Positions 8,439 through 17,630 are shown, numbered from the stretch's first letter. The stretch: 64,000 nt of DNA from Roseomonas aerilata DSM 19363 (GCF_000711725.1 NZ_JONP01000015.1:1-64000); one strand, 5' to 3'. Made by a program: numbers and translations. Notes: generated from the letters alone by a model not told the origin.

Positions 8439-9809
8439 ATGACCGCCCGTGTGCTGGTGGTGGACGACATCGCCGCCAACCTGAAGCTTCTCGAGGCGCG
8501 CCTCAACGCCGAGTACTATGAGGTCGCCCTGGCCAACTCCGGCCCGGAGGCGCTGCGGCTCGCCCATTCCTGGTCTCCCGACGTCATCCTGCTCGACGTC
8601 ATGATGCCCGGCATGGACGGCTACGAGGTCTGCCGTCACCTCAAGGCTTCGCCGCTCACCTCCTACATCCCCGTGGTGATGATCACGGCCCTGGTCGATC
8701 AGGCCGAGCGCGTGCGCGGCCTGGAGGCCGGGGCCGACGACTTTCTCTCGAAGCCCGTGGACCACGCGACTCTCTTCGCCCGCTTGCGTGCCCTGTTGCG
8801 CACCAAGCAGGTGCTGGACGCCTTCCGCCTGCGCGCGGAAACCGCGAAGGACCTCGGCTTCGAGCCGCTGCCCGACCCCTCGCGCAGTGTGGCCGGCGCG
8901 CACGCGCTCCTGGCGACCGAGGACGAGGCGGAGGCCATGACGCTCTCGAGCATCCTCGCGCAGGATGGCATCGTCGTGACGCGCGCGCCCGATGTGAACG
9001 CCGCCTGGGACTGCCTCCTGCAGGAGGAGTTCGACCTCGCGGTGCTCAGCCTCTGGCTGAACGACGGGGAGGGGCTGCGCCTGGCCTCCCGCATGCGGGC
9101 CCAGAGCTCGATGCGAGAGGTGCCCGTGCTGCTCATCGCCGACACCGATCAGCGCCACCAGGTGCTGCGTGGCTTCGATATTGGCGCGAACGACCACGTG
9201 CTGCGCCCGGTGGACGCGAACGAACTGCGCGCCCGCGCCCGCAACCAGATCCGTCGCAGGCGCTACCAGGAACGCCTGCGCGGCGACCTTCAGCGCAGCC
9301 TGGAGCTGGCGGTAACGGACAGTCTCACCGGGCTGCGCAACCGCCGCTACGTCACCCGCCACCTTGAGGGCCTGCTCCGCGCCAGCGGTGCCACGTTGCT
9401 GCTCATCGACGTGGACCGCTTCAAGACCGTGAACGACACCTACGGCCATGTCGCGGGCGACGCGGTGCTGAAGGAGGTTGCCGACCGCCTGCGCATGCAC
9501 CTGCGCGCCGTGGACGTGGTGGCCCGCTTCGGAGGCGAGGAGTTCGTCGTCGCCATGGCGCACCAGCCGCCCGACGATGCCGGGCTCGTGGCGGAGCGCC
9601 TCCGCCTCTCAATCTGCGACGTACCGATCCGGGTGGGCGATCGCTCGCTCGACGTCAGCATCAGCATCGGCGTGGCCGTCGCCATGCCGGAATGCACGGT
9701 GGAGACCCTGGCGGCCGCCGCGGATGTCGCCCTCTACCGAGCGAAGGCCAAGGGCAGGAACCGCGTGGAACTGGCGGGACCGAGGGATTGGGAGCGGCGC
9801 CCGGCCTGA
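8439..9809 (+). CDS. pleD: PleD-family response regulator/diguanylate cyclase
   Basis: A 456-residue protein with the PleD layout of receiver, receiver, GGDEF. Receiver 1 has the acidic pair VVDD and the phospho-acceptor D53 in LLDVMMPGMDGYEV. Receiver 2 (about 154-270) lacks a usable Asp (VLSLWLND), as in PleD, where this domain is an adaptor. The C-terminal cyclase has RFGGEEF (about 363-369), preceded by RAVD, the RxxD product-inhibition I-site. It should make cyclic di-GMP when phosphorylated. In many alphaproteobacteria pleD follows divK, but no divK lies upstream here. Confidence 0.9.
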   Translation: MTARVLVVDDIAANLKLLEARLNAEYYEVALANSGPEALRLAHSWSPDVILLDVMMPGMDGYEVCRHLKASPLTSYIPVVMITALVDQAERVRGLEAGADDFLSKPVDHATLFARLRALLRTKQVLDAFRLRAETAKDLGFEPLPDPSRSVAGAHALLATEDEAEAMTLSSILAQDGIVVTRAPDVNAAWDCLLQEEFDLAVLSLWLNDGEGLRLASRMRAQSSMREVPVLLIADTDQRHQVLRGFDIGANDHVLRPVDANELRARARNQIRRRRYQERLRGDLQRSLELAVTDSLTGLRNRRYVTRHLEGLLRASGATLLLIDVDRFKTVNDTYGHVAGDAVLKEVADRLRMHLRAVDVVARFGGEEFVVAMAHQPPDDAGLVAERLRLSICDVPIRVGDRSLDVSISIGVAVAMPECTVETLAAAADVALYRAKAKGRNRVELAGPRDWERRPA

Positions 9810-10008
9810 TTGCGGGCGGCGCGAGAGGCTGTGCCTTCGGCCCACCGGCTTCTATTTGCCGGGACTATGGCGCGGCTGGTGCCTCTTGACCTGGTGGCCC
9901 GGGGCGGTCGTGCACAGGATGGCCACCGGTGAGAAAACTGCCCCTCACAGCAGCAGCCGGCCGGCCCAGGCGCAGCAACCGTGCCGGGCGCCGGTATGCG
10001 GAGAAGCG

Positions 10009-10027
10009 AAGCCCGCTCAGCGGGCCC
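10009..10027 (-). terminator. hairpin at the end of the CHAP-domain gene
   Basis: GCCCGC and GCGGGC form a 6-bp perfect stem whose loop is the stop codon of the minus-strand gene. Flanking bases extend the pairing to AAGCCCGC/GCGGGCTT-like ends. There is no strong T tract, so termination is possible but not certain. Confidence 0.35.
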
Positions 10028-10799
10028 CTTCGATCCCCAGGCCGCCAAGCGAGGTATTGATGAAGCGCAGGTGAGCGCTCGGAGCCGGCGCCTCCGCCAC
10101 TTCCTGCATGTCCCGCCCGCGCACCATGATCGGCCCGCGCGGCATGGCGCCAGGCTCGGGGCGGTTGAAGATGAAGCCGTAGGTCGGGTACTCGCGGCCG
10201 AAGGTGCCGGGCTCACGGCCGACCTGCACGCGCACCTCGGTCCAGTCATTAGCGGGCGAGACATCGATCACGGCGATGTTGCGCGTAACGGTGCCCTTGC
10301 GGATGCCCGGGCCTTCCCAGTTCGCGTGGTGGACTGTGATCTCGCGGGCCGAAACCTGACGCTCAACAACAGCCACGTGGCCGGAACGCATGCCGCCGGA
10401 GGCGCGGAAGACGAGGACAGCACCGGCTTCGGGCCTCTGCCCGCGCTGGTAGAGGCCGGCGGCGTTGTGCCACCAGGTTCCGCCGTTCCCTGTCACCTCG
10501 ATGCCCGTCACCATCCGAGCATAGGGAACGCAAGAGAGGCTGCCCCGGAACTCGTAAGCGGGGGTGGCGTAAATGCCGGGGGCTTCGCGCTCGTCGCTGC
10601 GACGGCCTGGAGCTTTGGCGCCGGCGCTGCGGAGGGGGCTCGCGGCGGAAATATCGCGGCCGGCATCGGCAGCCTGGCGGGAGGCAGAGACCTGCTTCGT
10701 TCCACTCCGGCTCGGTGAGGCAGCGGCCGAGGAGCTGAGCTGCGGTGCGAAAACCAGTCCGCAAACCGCGAAAATCGCTGCAGCATTCTTTGCCTGCAT
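10017..10799 (-). CDS. secreted CHAP/NlpC-P60-like domain protein
   Basis: A 260-residue protein starting at ATG 10799, preceded by a GGGGG run. Residues 1-28 are a signal peptide. A Ser/Ala/Arg-rich linker follows. The C-terminal half looks like a CHAP amidase: Cys in LSCVPYARMVTGI, His in GHVAVVERQ, and a later polar residue in VHHANWEG. CHAP domains usually cut peptidoglycan peptides or amide bonds. It stands alone between pleD (convergent) and ridA. Its leader contains a perfect 7-bp hairpin at 10831-10847. Activity is inferred from the Cys/His pattern only. Confidence 0.7.
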   Translation of the reverse strand: MQAKNAAAIFAVCGLVFAPQLSSSAAASPSRSGTKQVSASRQAADAGRDISAASPLRSAGAKAPGRRSDEREAPGIYATPAYEFRGSLSCVPYARMVTGIEVTGNGGTWWHNAAGLYQRGQRPEAGAVLVFRASGGMRSGHVAVVERQVSAREITVHHANWEGPGIRKGTVTRNIAVIDVSPANDWTEVRVQVGREPGTFGREYPTYGFIFNRPEPGAMPRGPIMVRGRDMQEVAEAPAPSAHLRFINTSLGGLGIEGAR

Positions 10800-11133
10800 G
10801 AAAACCCCCAACGCGATGTCCTTCGCCCCCACCGGCGTTTCGCCGGTCACGCCTTGGCTGGCGCTGTCACGGCGGTGTTACTGGCTTGCCGCAAAAGACA
10901 GCAACGACGGAGTTTATTGCAGGGCGCAACAAGCCTTGATTTGCTTGATAAAGCACCACTGCCGTTCAAAGTTGAGGAATTAATTCTTCTGAATACGCTC
11001 TCAATCGGGTGAGAGACACACTGTTGCTGCAGGAAGGCCACATACGTTCCGACGACGAATCAGATGGGTGTCGTGGGTGCTCCGAGCAGCGAAGTGGACG
11101 GGGCGGCGGTGGGTCCGCCCCGCCCTGTCGAGG
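10800..11133. other. intergenic region with leader hairpin
   Basis: 334 bases upstream of the CHAP gene and downstream of ridA. ACCGGCG-TTT-CGCCGGT at 10831-10847 is a perfect stem in the presumed 5' leader of the CHAP gene. The centre (10880-11010) is less GC-rich than its surroundings, as expected of a promoter region. I could not match the leader to a known riboswitch. Confidence 0.4.
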
Positions 11134-11484
11134 TCAGCGGCAGGCGGTGACCATAATCTCCACGAGGTGGCGCGGGTCGGCCATGTTGGCCTCCACGCAG
11201 GCGCGGACCGGGGCGCCGCCCTGGGGCAGCCAGGCGGTCCAGAGCTTGTTCAGCGCGTCGCGGTCACGGATGTCCTTCAGCCAGACCTGGGCCTGCAGAA
11301 GGCGGGTCTTGTCCGTCCCGTGCTCCTCCAGGGCGGCATCGATCTTGTTGAGGATCTGCTGGGTCTGCCCGGACACATCCTGGGAGAGGTCGTCGGCGGT
11401 GATGCCGGCGAGATAGACGAAGCCGTGGTACTCGACCGAGGTCGAGAGGACCGGGCCGTTGCCCTTGCGAAGGATCGCGCTCAT
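11134..11484 (-). CDS. RidA family protein (YjgF/YER057c/UK114)
   Basis: A 116-residue protein of the RidA fold, with VYLAGITADDLSQDVSGQTQQIL and the substrate-binding Arg in PVRACVEANMAD. RidA hydrolyses reactive enamine/imine intermediates produced by PLP enzymes. Sub-families differ and this one seems closer to the RidA-like groups than to canonical RidA. It lies 99 bases after the Gfo/Idh gene, same strand. Confidence 0.85.
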   Translation of the reverse strand: MSAILRKGNGPVLSTSVEYHGFVYLAGITADDLSQDVSGQTQQILNKIDAALEEHGTDKTRLLQAQVWLKDIRDRDALNKLWTAWLPQGGAPVRACVEANMADPRHLVEIMVTACR

Positions 11485-11583
11485 GTCGTGGAAACTCCGA
11501 GGCCGGAATGGCGCGGGGCTTCTAGGGCGCGGGACGGGGGCGCTGCAAGGCGCCGGCCCCGCGCGAGTGCGGGAGGACCCCGT

Positions 11584-12561
11584 TCAGGCCACCAGGACGG
11601 GCCCGCCGGCGGCGTTCGCGTGGATCATGGTCTCGAAGACGCTCACGCCGTGGATGGCCTCCTCCAGCGGCAGCGGATAGGCGGGGCCGCCCTCCACGGC
11701 GCCGGCGAAGGCTTCCAGTTCGGCGCGCTCGATGTCCGCCGGCTCGAAGCGCCGCTCCCATCCCTCGCCCTCCCGCGGGTGGAAGACGAGCGTCTCCGGA
11801 TCGCGCTGCTCCAGCCGCCCCTGGCTGCCGAAGAGGCCGATGCGCCAGACGCGCGGTGCCGAGGCAAGGGTCGCGAACAGGCCCGTCGGCCCAGCCCGGA
11901 AGCGGCAGAGCATGGCTGTCGTGTCGTCGAGCCCGTTGGTCAGGACCCTCGCCTGGCTGATCACCGAGACCTGCTCGATAGGGCCGGCGAGGTTGATGAG
12001 CATGTCGATCATGTGGATGCCCATGGCGCCCATGCCGCCCAGCGGGCTCTCATGCGGGTCGGCGCGCCACATCCCGGGCTTCCAGCCCTCCGCCATCGCG
12101 CCGCTGATCTGCCCCTCCACATGCATCAGCGTGCCGAGCGCGCCCTCGGCCAGGATCCGCTTCATCTCCGCGACCGCCGGCAGGAAGCGGCGGTTATGGC
12201 CAAGGGCGAGCACCACGCCGGCTTCCCGGCACGCCGCGACCGCCGCCTCTGCGCTCGCCTTCGACAGCGTGAAGGGCTTCTCGATGAAGACGTGCCGGCC
12301 CGCCCGCGCGGCGGCGATCACGCCCTCCGCGTGCTGCTGGTGGGGCGTCGCCAGTACGACGGCCTTTACGCGCGGGTCGGCCAGCACGGCCTCGAGGTCG
12401 GGCAGGATTTCGATGCCCTTCTCCGCCGCCCAGGCCACGGCCTTCTCCGGCGTGCGCGTGGCGCCAGCCACGAAGCGAATGCCTGCACCATTGCGGCCCT
12501 GCACGCTGTTCACCAGGGTCTGCCCCCAGCGCCCCATCCCCACGATCGCGGCGTCGAGCAT
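11584..12561 (-). CDS. Gfo/Idh/MocA family oxidoreductase
   Basis: A 325-residue NAD(P)-dependent sugar or polyol dehydrogenase-like protein. The N-terminal Rossmann motif is AIVGMGRWGQTLV, EKPFTLS carries the catalytic-type Lys, and HNRRFLPAV follows. The C-terminal half is the family's alpha/beta domain. ATG 12561 overlaps the stop codon of the MFS gene (TGATG), so the two are likely translationally coupled. Substrate unknown. Confidence 0.85.
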   Translation of the reverse strand: MLDAAIVGMGRWGQTLVNSVQGRNGAGIRFVAGATRTPEKAVAWAAEKGIEILPDLEAVLADPRVKAVVLATPHQQHAEGVIAAARAGRHVFIEKPFTLSKASAEAAVAACREAGVVLALGHNRRFLPAVAEMKRILAEGALGTLMHVEGQISGAMAEGWKPGMWRADPHESPLGGMGAMGIHMIDMLINLAGPIEQVSVISQARVLTNGLDDTTAMLCRFRAGPTGLFATLASAPRVWRIGLFGSQGRLEQRDPETLVFHPREGEGWERRFEPADIERAELEAFAGAVEGGPAYPLPLEEAIHGVSVFETMIHANAAGGPVLVA

Positions 12562-13826
12562 CAGGTCGTCTCCTCCTTCGGTCGCTCCAGTTGTCGCGCG
12601 ATCCGGGGCAGGCGGGACAGGCCCCAGGCAAAGATCGCCACGGCGCCGAGGGCGGCCGCGACGGTGGGAAGGCGGAGCCCCAGCGCCTCCCCCGCCGAGC
12701 CGAGGGCGAGCGCCCCGAGCGCCGGGCAAGCGCGGCTGACGAGCGCCCAGAGCGACATGATCCGCCCGCGCAGCGCCGGCGAGGCTGCCGTCTGCGCCAG
12801 CACCTGCACGGAAATCCCGTGCGCCGAGGCCGAGGCGCCAATCAGTGCCGCGCAGAGCATGGCGACGGGAAATGAACCGGTCGCAACGAAGCCCACGGTC
12901 GCCACGGCCTGGGCCGCGATGGCGAGGACGGCGATCCGCGTCGTGCCCCCCAGCCGCCCGCGCGACGCGACGACCAGACCGGAGACCAGCGCCCCGACCG
13001 CGAAGCAGGCCGTCAGCGCCGCTAGCGACTCGGCACCCCGCCCGAAGAGCCGCTCGACGTAGGGCGGCAGAATCTCCTGCACGCCGCGCAGCAGGACCGA
13101 CGTCGCGGCGGAGAAGGCGATGATCGGCCCGAGCCCCGGGTGGCGCGCGACGTAGCGGAACCCCTCCAGCGTCTCCGCCAGGAGGGAACTGGTGACGGGA
13201 TGGCCGCGCCGCTGCTCAGGGTCGATCCGCAGCCAGGGCATGGAGAGGCTGGCGAAGATCTGTCCGATCGCGTTGCAGAGGATAGCCGGCGCCACGCCCC
13301 AGGCGGCGATCACCGCGCCCGCTATCCCCGGGCCGATGAAGCGCGCCACGTTGAAGAGCAGGCTGTTCGCCGCGACGGCCGCCGGCAGGTCCTCGCGCGG
13401 GACAAGGGCGGGGATCAGCGTCTGCCGCGCCGGCTGCGCGAAGGAGGCAGCGCTGCCGCTGGCCATCTCGAGCGCGAAAAGCAGGCCGACGGTGATGTGG
13501 CCTGTGGCGGTAAGGGAGGCGACCGTCAGCGCCTCGACGGCGATCACCGCCTGGGAAGCCATGGTGAGCCGCACCCGGTCCACCCGGTCTGCCAGCGCGC
13601 CGGCCACGGGGCTGACCAGCACCGCCGGCGCCAGGTCGGCGAAGGCAATCAGCCCGACCCAGGCGGCGCTGCGGGAGAGCTCCCAGGCGAGCCAGGCGAC
13701 GCCGATCCGGTGCATCCAGAGCCCGGTCCAGGCACCGAGGCTGGCCCCGAAGAAGATCCGCGAGTCGCGGTAGCCGAGGGCGCGGAAGAGGGGCCCCGCG
13801 ACGATGCGGGCGAAGGGGGAGGGCAA
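12561..13826 (-). CDS. MFS transporter
   Basis: A 421-residue protein with about 11-12 hydrophobic segments and the MFS loop motif GALADRVDRVRLT between TM2 and TM3. The order of motifs resembles the DHA3/EntS-like efflux group. It is in an operon with a lipoprotein (gap of 6 bases upstream) and the Gfo/Idh gene (1-base overlap). It probably exports a small molecule, substrate unknown. Confidence 0.85.
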   Translation of the reverse strand: MPSPFARIVAGPLFRALGYRDSRIFFGASLGAWTGLWMHRIGVAWLAWELSRSAAWVGLIAFADLAPAVLVSPVAGALADRVDRVRLTMASQAVIAVEALTVASLTATGHITVGLLFALEMASGSAASFAQPARQTLIPALVPREDLPAAVAANSLLFNVARFIGPGIAGAVIAAWGVAPAILCNAIGQIFASLSMPWLRIDPEQRRGHPVTSSLLAETLEGFRYVARHPGLGPIIAFSAATSVLLRGVQEILPPYVERLFGRGAESLAALTACFAVGALVSGLVVASRGRLGGTTRIAVLAIAAQAVATVGFVATGSFPVAMLCAALIGASASAHGISVQVLAQTAASPALRGRIMSLWALVSRACPALGALALGSAGEALGLRLPTVAAALGAVAIFAWGLSRLPRIARQLERPKEETT

Positions 13827-13832
13827 GGCGCC

Positions 13833-14189
13833 TCAGCGCCCCGAAAGGCCCCCGCTCGGCGCGGTGCGCGGCGGTTCCGCGCTGCGCACGCAGTCAGCCG
13901 CGATCCGGTCACGCTCATAGACCTGCGCGATCTGGTCGGTCATCACCTGCGGCCCGAGATAGGAAGTGGTGCCGATCCGCGCGTTGTAGTCGTCCGCCCG
14001 CATGGTCTGGCCGCGGTCGCGGTAGTTCACCACGCGCTCGGCCTGGCTGCGGCAGGCCGCCGCCACCGCGCCGCGCTCCCCGGAACGGCTCGCCGACGGC
14101 GCCGAGGAGGACAGCCCGGAGGGTAGAGGTCCGCTGCAGGCCGCCAGCAGGGCAAGGGCCGGGAGCAGCGCGGAAAGGGGGCGTTTCAT
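13833..14189 (-). CDS. small lipoprotein, unknown function
   Basis: A 118-residue protein with a lipoprotein signal: a hydrophobic N terminus and the lipobox LLAAC (Cys 18). The mature part is polar with two further Cys residues (AACRSQAE and ADCVRSAE) that could form a disulfide, and a tyrosine-rich centre. ATG 14189 overlaps the stop of the upstream gene (ATGA). I do not recognise a family. Confidence 0.7.
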   Translation of the reverse strand: MKRPLSALLPALALLAACSGPLPSGLSSSAPSASRSGERGAVAAACRSQAERVVNYRDRGQTMRADDYNARIGTTSYLGPQVMTDQIAQVYERDRIAADCVRSAEPPRTAPSGGLSGR

Positions 14190-14668
14190 GGGGGCGAAGC
14201 TCCGGTGGCGGCGTTCGGCGGGCGTGGTAGCGGCAAGCTCGGCCGGGCCAGGCGATGCCGCAACCCGTCTTCATCGAAGCGGGCCGCGCCGTCCAGGGGC
14301 TGCGTCGCCGCGGCGCGCAGAAGGTCGGGGTGCAGCACCGTTCCGTCGCGCCCGATGTCGAACAACCCGCGCATCCAGGGGGCGCGCCCCATCACCTCCA
14401 GCAGGGCCAGGAGACGCAGCAGGACCGCGATGCCCTGGACGTGGTCCAGCCCGATCCGGCGGTCCAGCGCCTCCGCCCAGCAGCAGGCGTCGCGATCCTC
14501 CAGCAGCAGGTCCAGCGACGGATCGCCGGCGAAGCGGAAGGCGCGGGGTGGACCCTCCAAGGCGGCAGAGGCCGCGTCGCGGGCGGCGTCCCAGGCAGAG
14601 AGAAGCGAGCGCGGGGCAACGGCAGGCGTCGCCTCCGGCGCGAAGGGAATGGCATAGGCGGTCGGCAT
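14186..14668 (-). CDS. hypothetical protein
   Basis: A 160-residue protein from ATG 14668 (MPTAYAIPFAPEATPAV). It has an alanine-rich helical region and a leucine-rich stretch IAVLLRLLALLEVMGRAPW. No domain was recognised. A GTG at 14773 would add 35 residues but lies in poorly coding-looking sequence, so I prefer 14668. It leads an apparent operon with the lipoprotein, MFS and Gfo/Idh genes. GC skew and codon use match its neighbours, supporting a real gene. Confidence 0.6.
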   Translation of the reverse strand: MPTAYAIPFAPEATPAVAPRSLLSAWDAARDAASAALEGPPRAFRFAGDPSLDLLLEDRDACCWAEALDRRIGLDHVQGIAVLLRLLALLEVMGRAPWMRGLFDIGRDGTVLHPDLLRAAATQPLDGAARFDEDGLRHRLARPSLPLPRPPNAATGASPP

Positions 14669-15010
14669 GATCGCGACGGAGATGGGCACTCCCGCGCGGA
14701 AGGTCAGGGCTTGACGGGGTTCGGGCCGGTTGCTGCTGGCTCCGGAGAGGGCTCCGCCCTTTCCGGACTTCACCCGCCAAGGGTCTGAGGGCTTTGAATC
14801 CCCTTCTGGCTGTCGCGGATATGGTGATTAGGGCGGGTTCCTGTTGCGGGTGCCCTTTCCGCGCGTGCAGTCGCCTCGGGTCCATGGCCCGAGGCGGACC
14901 GGCCGTTCAGTCACTTAAACTTAGAGAGAAAGATGATGGTGAGGGGGCCGGGGAGAGGAAGAATTCCTTCTTCCTCTCCCCGGAGTCACCAGCGCCGTCG
15001 AACGAGAGGT
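14669..15010. other. intergenic region with strong hairpin
   Basis: 342 bases between the hypothetical gene (start 14668) and the end of the cox-type operon (15011). It should hold the promoter of the former. The only clear structure is the 16-bp hairpin at 14948-14983. Confidence 0.5.
14948..14983 (-). terminator. perfect 16-bp hairpin after the cox-type operon
   Basis: CCGGGGAGAGGAAGAA pairs perfectly with its complement across a TTCC loop. It lies 28 bases downstream of the last stop codon of the minus-strand operon. The tract after it on that strand is pyrimidine-rich (CTTTCTCTCT, some 18 bases on) and not a clean T run. I take it as a probable terminator. Confidence 0.55.
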
Positions 15011-16633
15011 CTAGAAATCCTTCAGCGTATCCTGCGTATCGAAGTCGCGGAGCACGCCGTCGTCAGCCATCTCAACGTTGAAAAGACGATCGCCGTGCCG
15101 TCCCGTCAGGAAGCGGGCGCCCACGTCGCCGGTGATGGCGAGGATTTCGGCGAAGAACTCCCGGCCCCAGAGGACCGGGTTGCCCTGCTTTCCGCGGAAG
15201 GTCGGCTGGATGATGGCGCGCCCTTCCTCAGGGTCGAAGGCGCCGAGAAGGCGGTCGAGCATGGCCGGGGAGACGAGCGGCATGTCCCCGAGGAGGACGA
15301 GCACGCCCTCCACGTCCTCCGGCAGGGCGGCGATGCCGGCCTTGAGGGAGGCGGAGAGGCCCTCCGCGTAATCCTCAGCATGGGTCATCAGCACGGGGCG
15401 GCCGGCAAGCACTTCCTCCACCCGCTGGCGCTCGTGGCCGGTCACAACCATGACGGGGCGGGCGCGGCTGGCCAGCGCGTTCTCGACGACGCGCGCGATC
15501 ATGGCGCGCCCCTGCCGGTCCGGCACCATCAGCTTGTTCAGCGGCGCCATGCGGCGGGAGCGACCGGCGGCGAGGACGAGGGCGGCGACGCGGCGCGGGC
15601 GGCGGGGCGCGAGGGTTCGGGGCTGGGCCGGCGCGTCGCCGCGCGGCAGAGGGCGGGTCTCGATCTCCTTCAGCAGACCGCCGACGCCCATGCGCATGAT
15701 GTCGCGCGGCGCAACGGGCACGCCGGCGAAGAGGCGTTCGAGCACCCAGTCGAAGCCGTTCACCTTCGGGCTGCGGGCACAGCCCGGCAGGACCATGGCC
15801 GGCGCCTCGCCGATGCGGCCGAGGCAGAGGAGGTTACCGGGATCGACCGGCATGCCGAAATGCTCGATCGTGCCGCCAGCCCGGATGATGGCGGCTGGTG
15901 CCACGTCTCGCCGGTCCACCACGGCGGAGGCGCCGAGCACGAGGAACATCTCGGCCCCGGCGGTGCGGAGCCGCGAGAGGGCCGCGGCGATGGCCCCGGT
16001 CTCGTGCGCGCAGCGTTCAGCGGGGAGAAGGCTGCCGGCAAGGGCCTCAACGCGGGTGCGCGTGGCCTCGATGCCATTCTCGATCACCTTCTCCTTCATC
16101 CCTGGCAGCTCGCTCGCGACGAGGCCGACGCGGAGCGGGCGGAAGGGGTGAAGGGTCATGGCAGGGGCGCCGCGCAGCATGGCCTCGGCCACCTGCAGCG
16201 CGCCGGCGGGGGCGGCGAAGGGGATCACCTTCAGCGTCGCCAGCATGTCCTTCGGCTGCACGACCGAATTGTCGGGCAGGGTGGCCAGCGTCAGACTCTC
16301 GTCGAGGGCGTTCAGGCGGTCCACCATCGGGGCATCCACCCGTAGCAGCCCCGCGGTCTCGGCCAGCAAGTTCACCCGCCCGGTCGCGGCCCGCGTGCGG
16401 GCGATGAGGGGGCGCAGCACGGCCTCCGCCATGCGGTCGGCGGCCTCGTTCTCCGGCACGTCGCCGGGCTCGAGCCGCGCGGCAACCACCTCCGCGTGGC
16501 CGGCGGCACGCAGAGCCTCGATGGCCTCGGCGTCCAGCACCGTGCCCTTCTTCAGCACCCGGGCGGGCAGGCGGAGCGTATGGGCGAGGATGGCGCCGCG
16601 CGCCTCCTCCAGCAGGGTGGGGCCGAAGATCAC
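15011..16633 (-). CDS. MoeA-like/MobA-like fusion protein (molybdenum cofactor handling)
   Basis: A 540-residue two-domain protein. The N-terminal part (about 1-335) resembles molybdopterin-binding domains (GLVASELPGMKEKVIENGI; MFLVLGASAVVDRRDV; MVLPGCARSPKVNGFDW). The C-terminal part (about 345-540) is a MobA/MocA-like nucleotidyltransferase with AALVLAAGRSRRM, LLGDMPLVSPAMLDRLL and GKQGNPVLWG. Such fusions are known next to CO dehydrogenase/xanthine dehydrogenase maturation genes and probably prepare a cytidylylated molybdopterin for a molybdoenzyme. It overlaps the xdhC-like gene by 4 bases (ATGA) and ends the operon. Confidence 0.8.
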   Translation of the reverse strand: MIFGPTLLEEARGAILAHTLRLPARVLKKGTVLDAEAIEALRAAGHAEVVAARLEPGDVPENEAADRMAEAVLRPLIARTRAATGRVNLLAETAGLLRVDAPMVDRLNALDESLTLATLPDNSVVQPKDMLATLKVIPFAAPAGALQVAEAMLRGAPAMTLHPFRPLRVGLVASELPGMKEKVIENGIEATRTRVEALAGSLLPAERCAHETGAIAAALSRLRTAGAEMFLVLGASAVVDRRDVAPAAIIRAGGTIEHFGMPVDPGNLLCLGRIGEAPAMVLPGCARSPKVNGFDWVLERLFAGVPVAPRDIMRMGVGGLLKEIETRPLPRGDAPAQPRTLAPRRPRRVAALVLAAGRSRRMAPLNKLMVPDRQGRAMIARVVENALASRARPVMVVTGHERQRVEEVLAGRPVLMTHAEDYAEGLSASLKAGIAALPEDVEGVLVLLGDMPLVSPAMLDRLLGAFDPEEGRAIIQPTFRGKQGNPVLWGREFFAEILAITGDVGARFLTGRHGDRLFNVEMADDGVLRDFDTQDTLKDF

Positions 16634-17313
16634 GCGAGCTTGCCCCGGCGAGCCGCGACCACCTGGGCGATGACCGAGAGCGCGATCTCGGGTGCGGTGA
16701 CCGCGCCGATGTCGAGCCCGACGGGTGCGCGGATGCGGGAGATGGCCTCCTCGCCGTGGCCGAGCTCGGTCAGCCGCGCGACCCGCTTCGCGTGAGTGCG
16801 GCGGCTGCCGAGGGCGCCGATGTAGAAGGCCTCCGACTTTAGGGCCACGTCCAGCGCGGGGTCGTCCAGCTTGGGGTCATGGGTGAGGGTCACGATGGCC
16901 GTGCGAAGGTCCGGGCGGAGCGCCAGCAGGGCGTCGTCGGGCCAGTCGTCCACCAGCGTCACGTCGCCGGCGAAACGCTCCTCCGTCGCGAAGGCGCGGC
17001 GGGGGTCCACGACCGTCACCGCCAGCCCCACCGCGGCCGCCATCGGCACCAGCGCCTGGGCGACGTGCACCGCGCCGACCACTATCAGGCGCGGCGGCGG
17101 GGTCTGGGGCTGGATGAACCAACTCTCCCCCTCGGCCGTCACCGGCCCCGCGCGGTCGTCCCGCAGCGCGGCCTCCGCGGCTTCGGCCAGGGCTGGCGGC
17201 AGCGCCTCATCGGGGTGCAGGCGCTGGGCGCCGTCCGGCAGCCGCGTCAGCAGCGCGACCGGGCGGCGGGCGGCGCGGGCGGCCTGAAGGGTTTCGAGGG
17301 TTTCCGGCGTCAC
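16630..17313 (-). CDS. XdhC/CoxI family protein, C-terminal (Rossmann) half
   Basis: A 227-residue protein corresponding to the C-terminal NAD-binding part of XdhC: RLIVVGAVHVAQALVPMA and YIGALGSRRTHAKR, ending with the IRAPVGLDIGAVTAPEIALS signature. XdhC-type proteins bind molybdenum cofactor and insert it into xanthine or CO dehydrogenases after sulfuration. The usual XdhC N-terminal domain is encoded separately by the gene just upstream, with a 4-base overlap. Confidence 0.85.
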   Translation of the reverse strand: MTPETLETLQAARAARRPVALLTRLPDGAQRLHPDEALPPALAEAAEAALRDDRAGPVTAEGESWFIQPQTPPPRLIVVGAVHVAQALVPMAAAVGLAVTVVDPRRAFATEERFAGDVTLVDDWPDDALLALRPDLRTAIVTLTHDPKLDDPALDVALKSEAFYIGALGSRRTHAKRVARLTELGHGEEAISRIRAPVGLDIGAVTAPEIALSVIAQVVAARRGKLA

Positions 17314-17630
17314 GTCAGCGGTTCCACGAAGACCTTCAGCTTGCCGCCGCAGGCCAGGCCCACCTCCCAGGCGCGCTCGTCGGTGATGCCGAAGTCGAGC
17401 AACTGCGGCGCGCCGGTCTCCATGACCTGCTTGGCCACGTCCGCGACCGCGCCCTCGATGCAGCCGCCCGAGACCGAGCCCGCAAGCCGTCCCGTCCCCG
17501 TCACCGCCAGGCGGGAGCCGGCGGGGCGGGGCGAGGAGCCCCAGGTCTCGACGACGGTCGCCAACGCCACGCGCTCGCCCTCGGCCCGCCAGGCGCGAGC
17601 GGTCTCCAGGATGTCCTCGCTGCCGCTCAT
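17310..17630 (-). CDS. XdhC/CoxI family protein, N-terminal half
   Basis: A 106-residue protein matching the XdhC_CoxI N-terminal domain: ATVVETWGSSPRPAGSRLAV, GSVSGGCIEGAV and GLACGGKLKVFVEPL. The conserved Cys residues of SGGCIEG and LACGG are present. Together with the downstream gene it makes a two-piece XdhC. Cox operons often carry split coxF/coxI-type genes, so this is probably functional and not a broken gene. Confidence 0.85.
   Translation of the reverse strand: MSGSEDILETARAWRAEGERVALATVVETWGSSPRPAGSRLAVTGTGRLAGSVSGGCIEGAVADVAKQVMETGAPQLLDFGITDERAWEVGLACGGKLKVFVEPLT

Noticed and set aside
10800-10960. Riboswitch in the leader of the CHAP gene (c-di-GMP, c-di-AMP or glycine class)
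   Set aside because: The leader has a GC-rich hairpin but none of the conserved core sequences I could recall.
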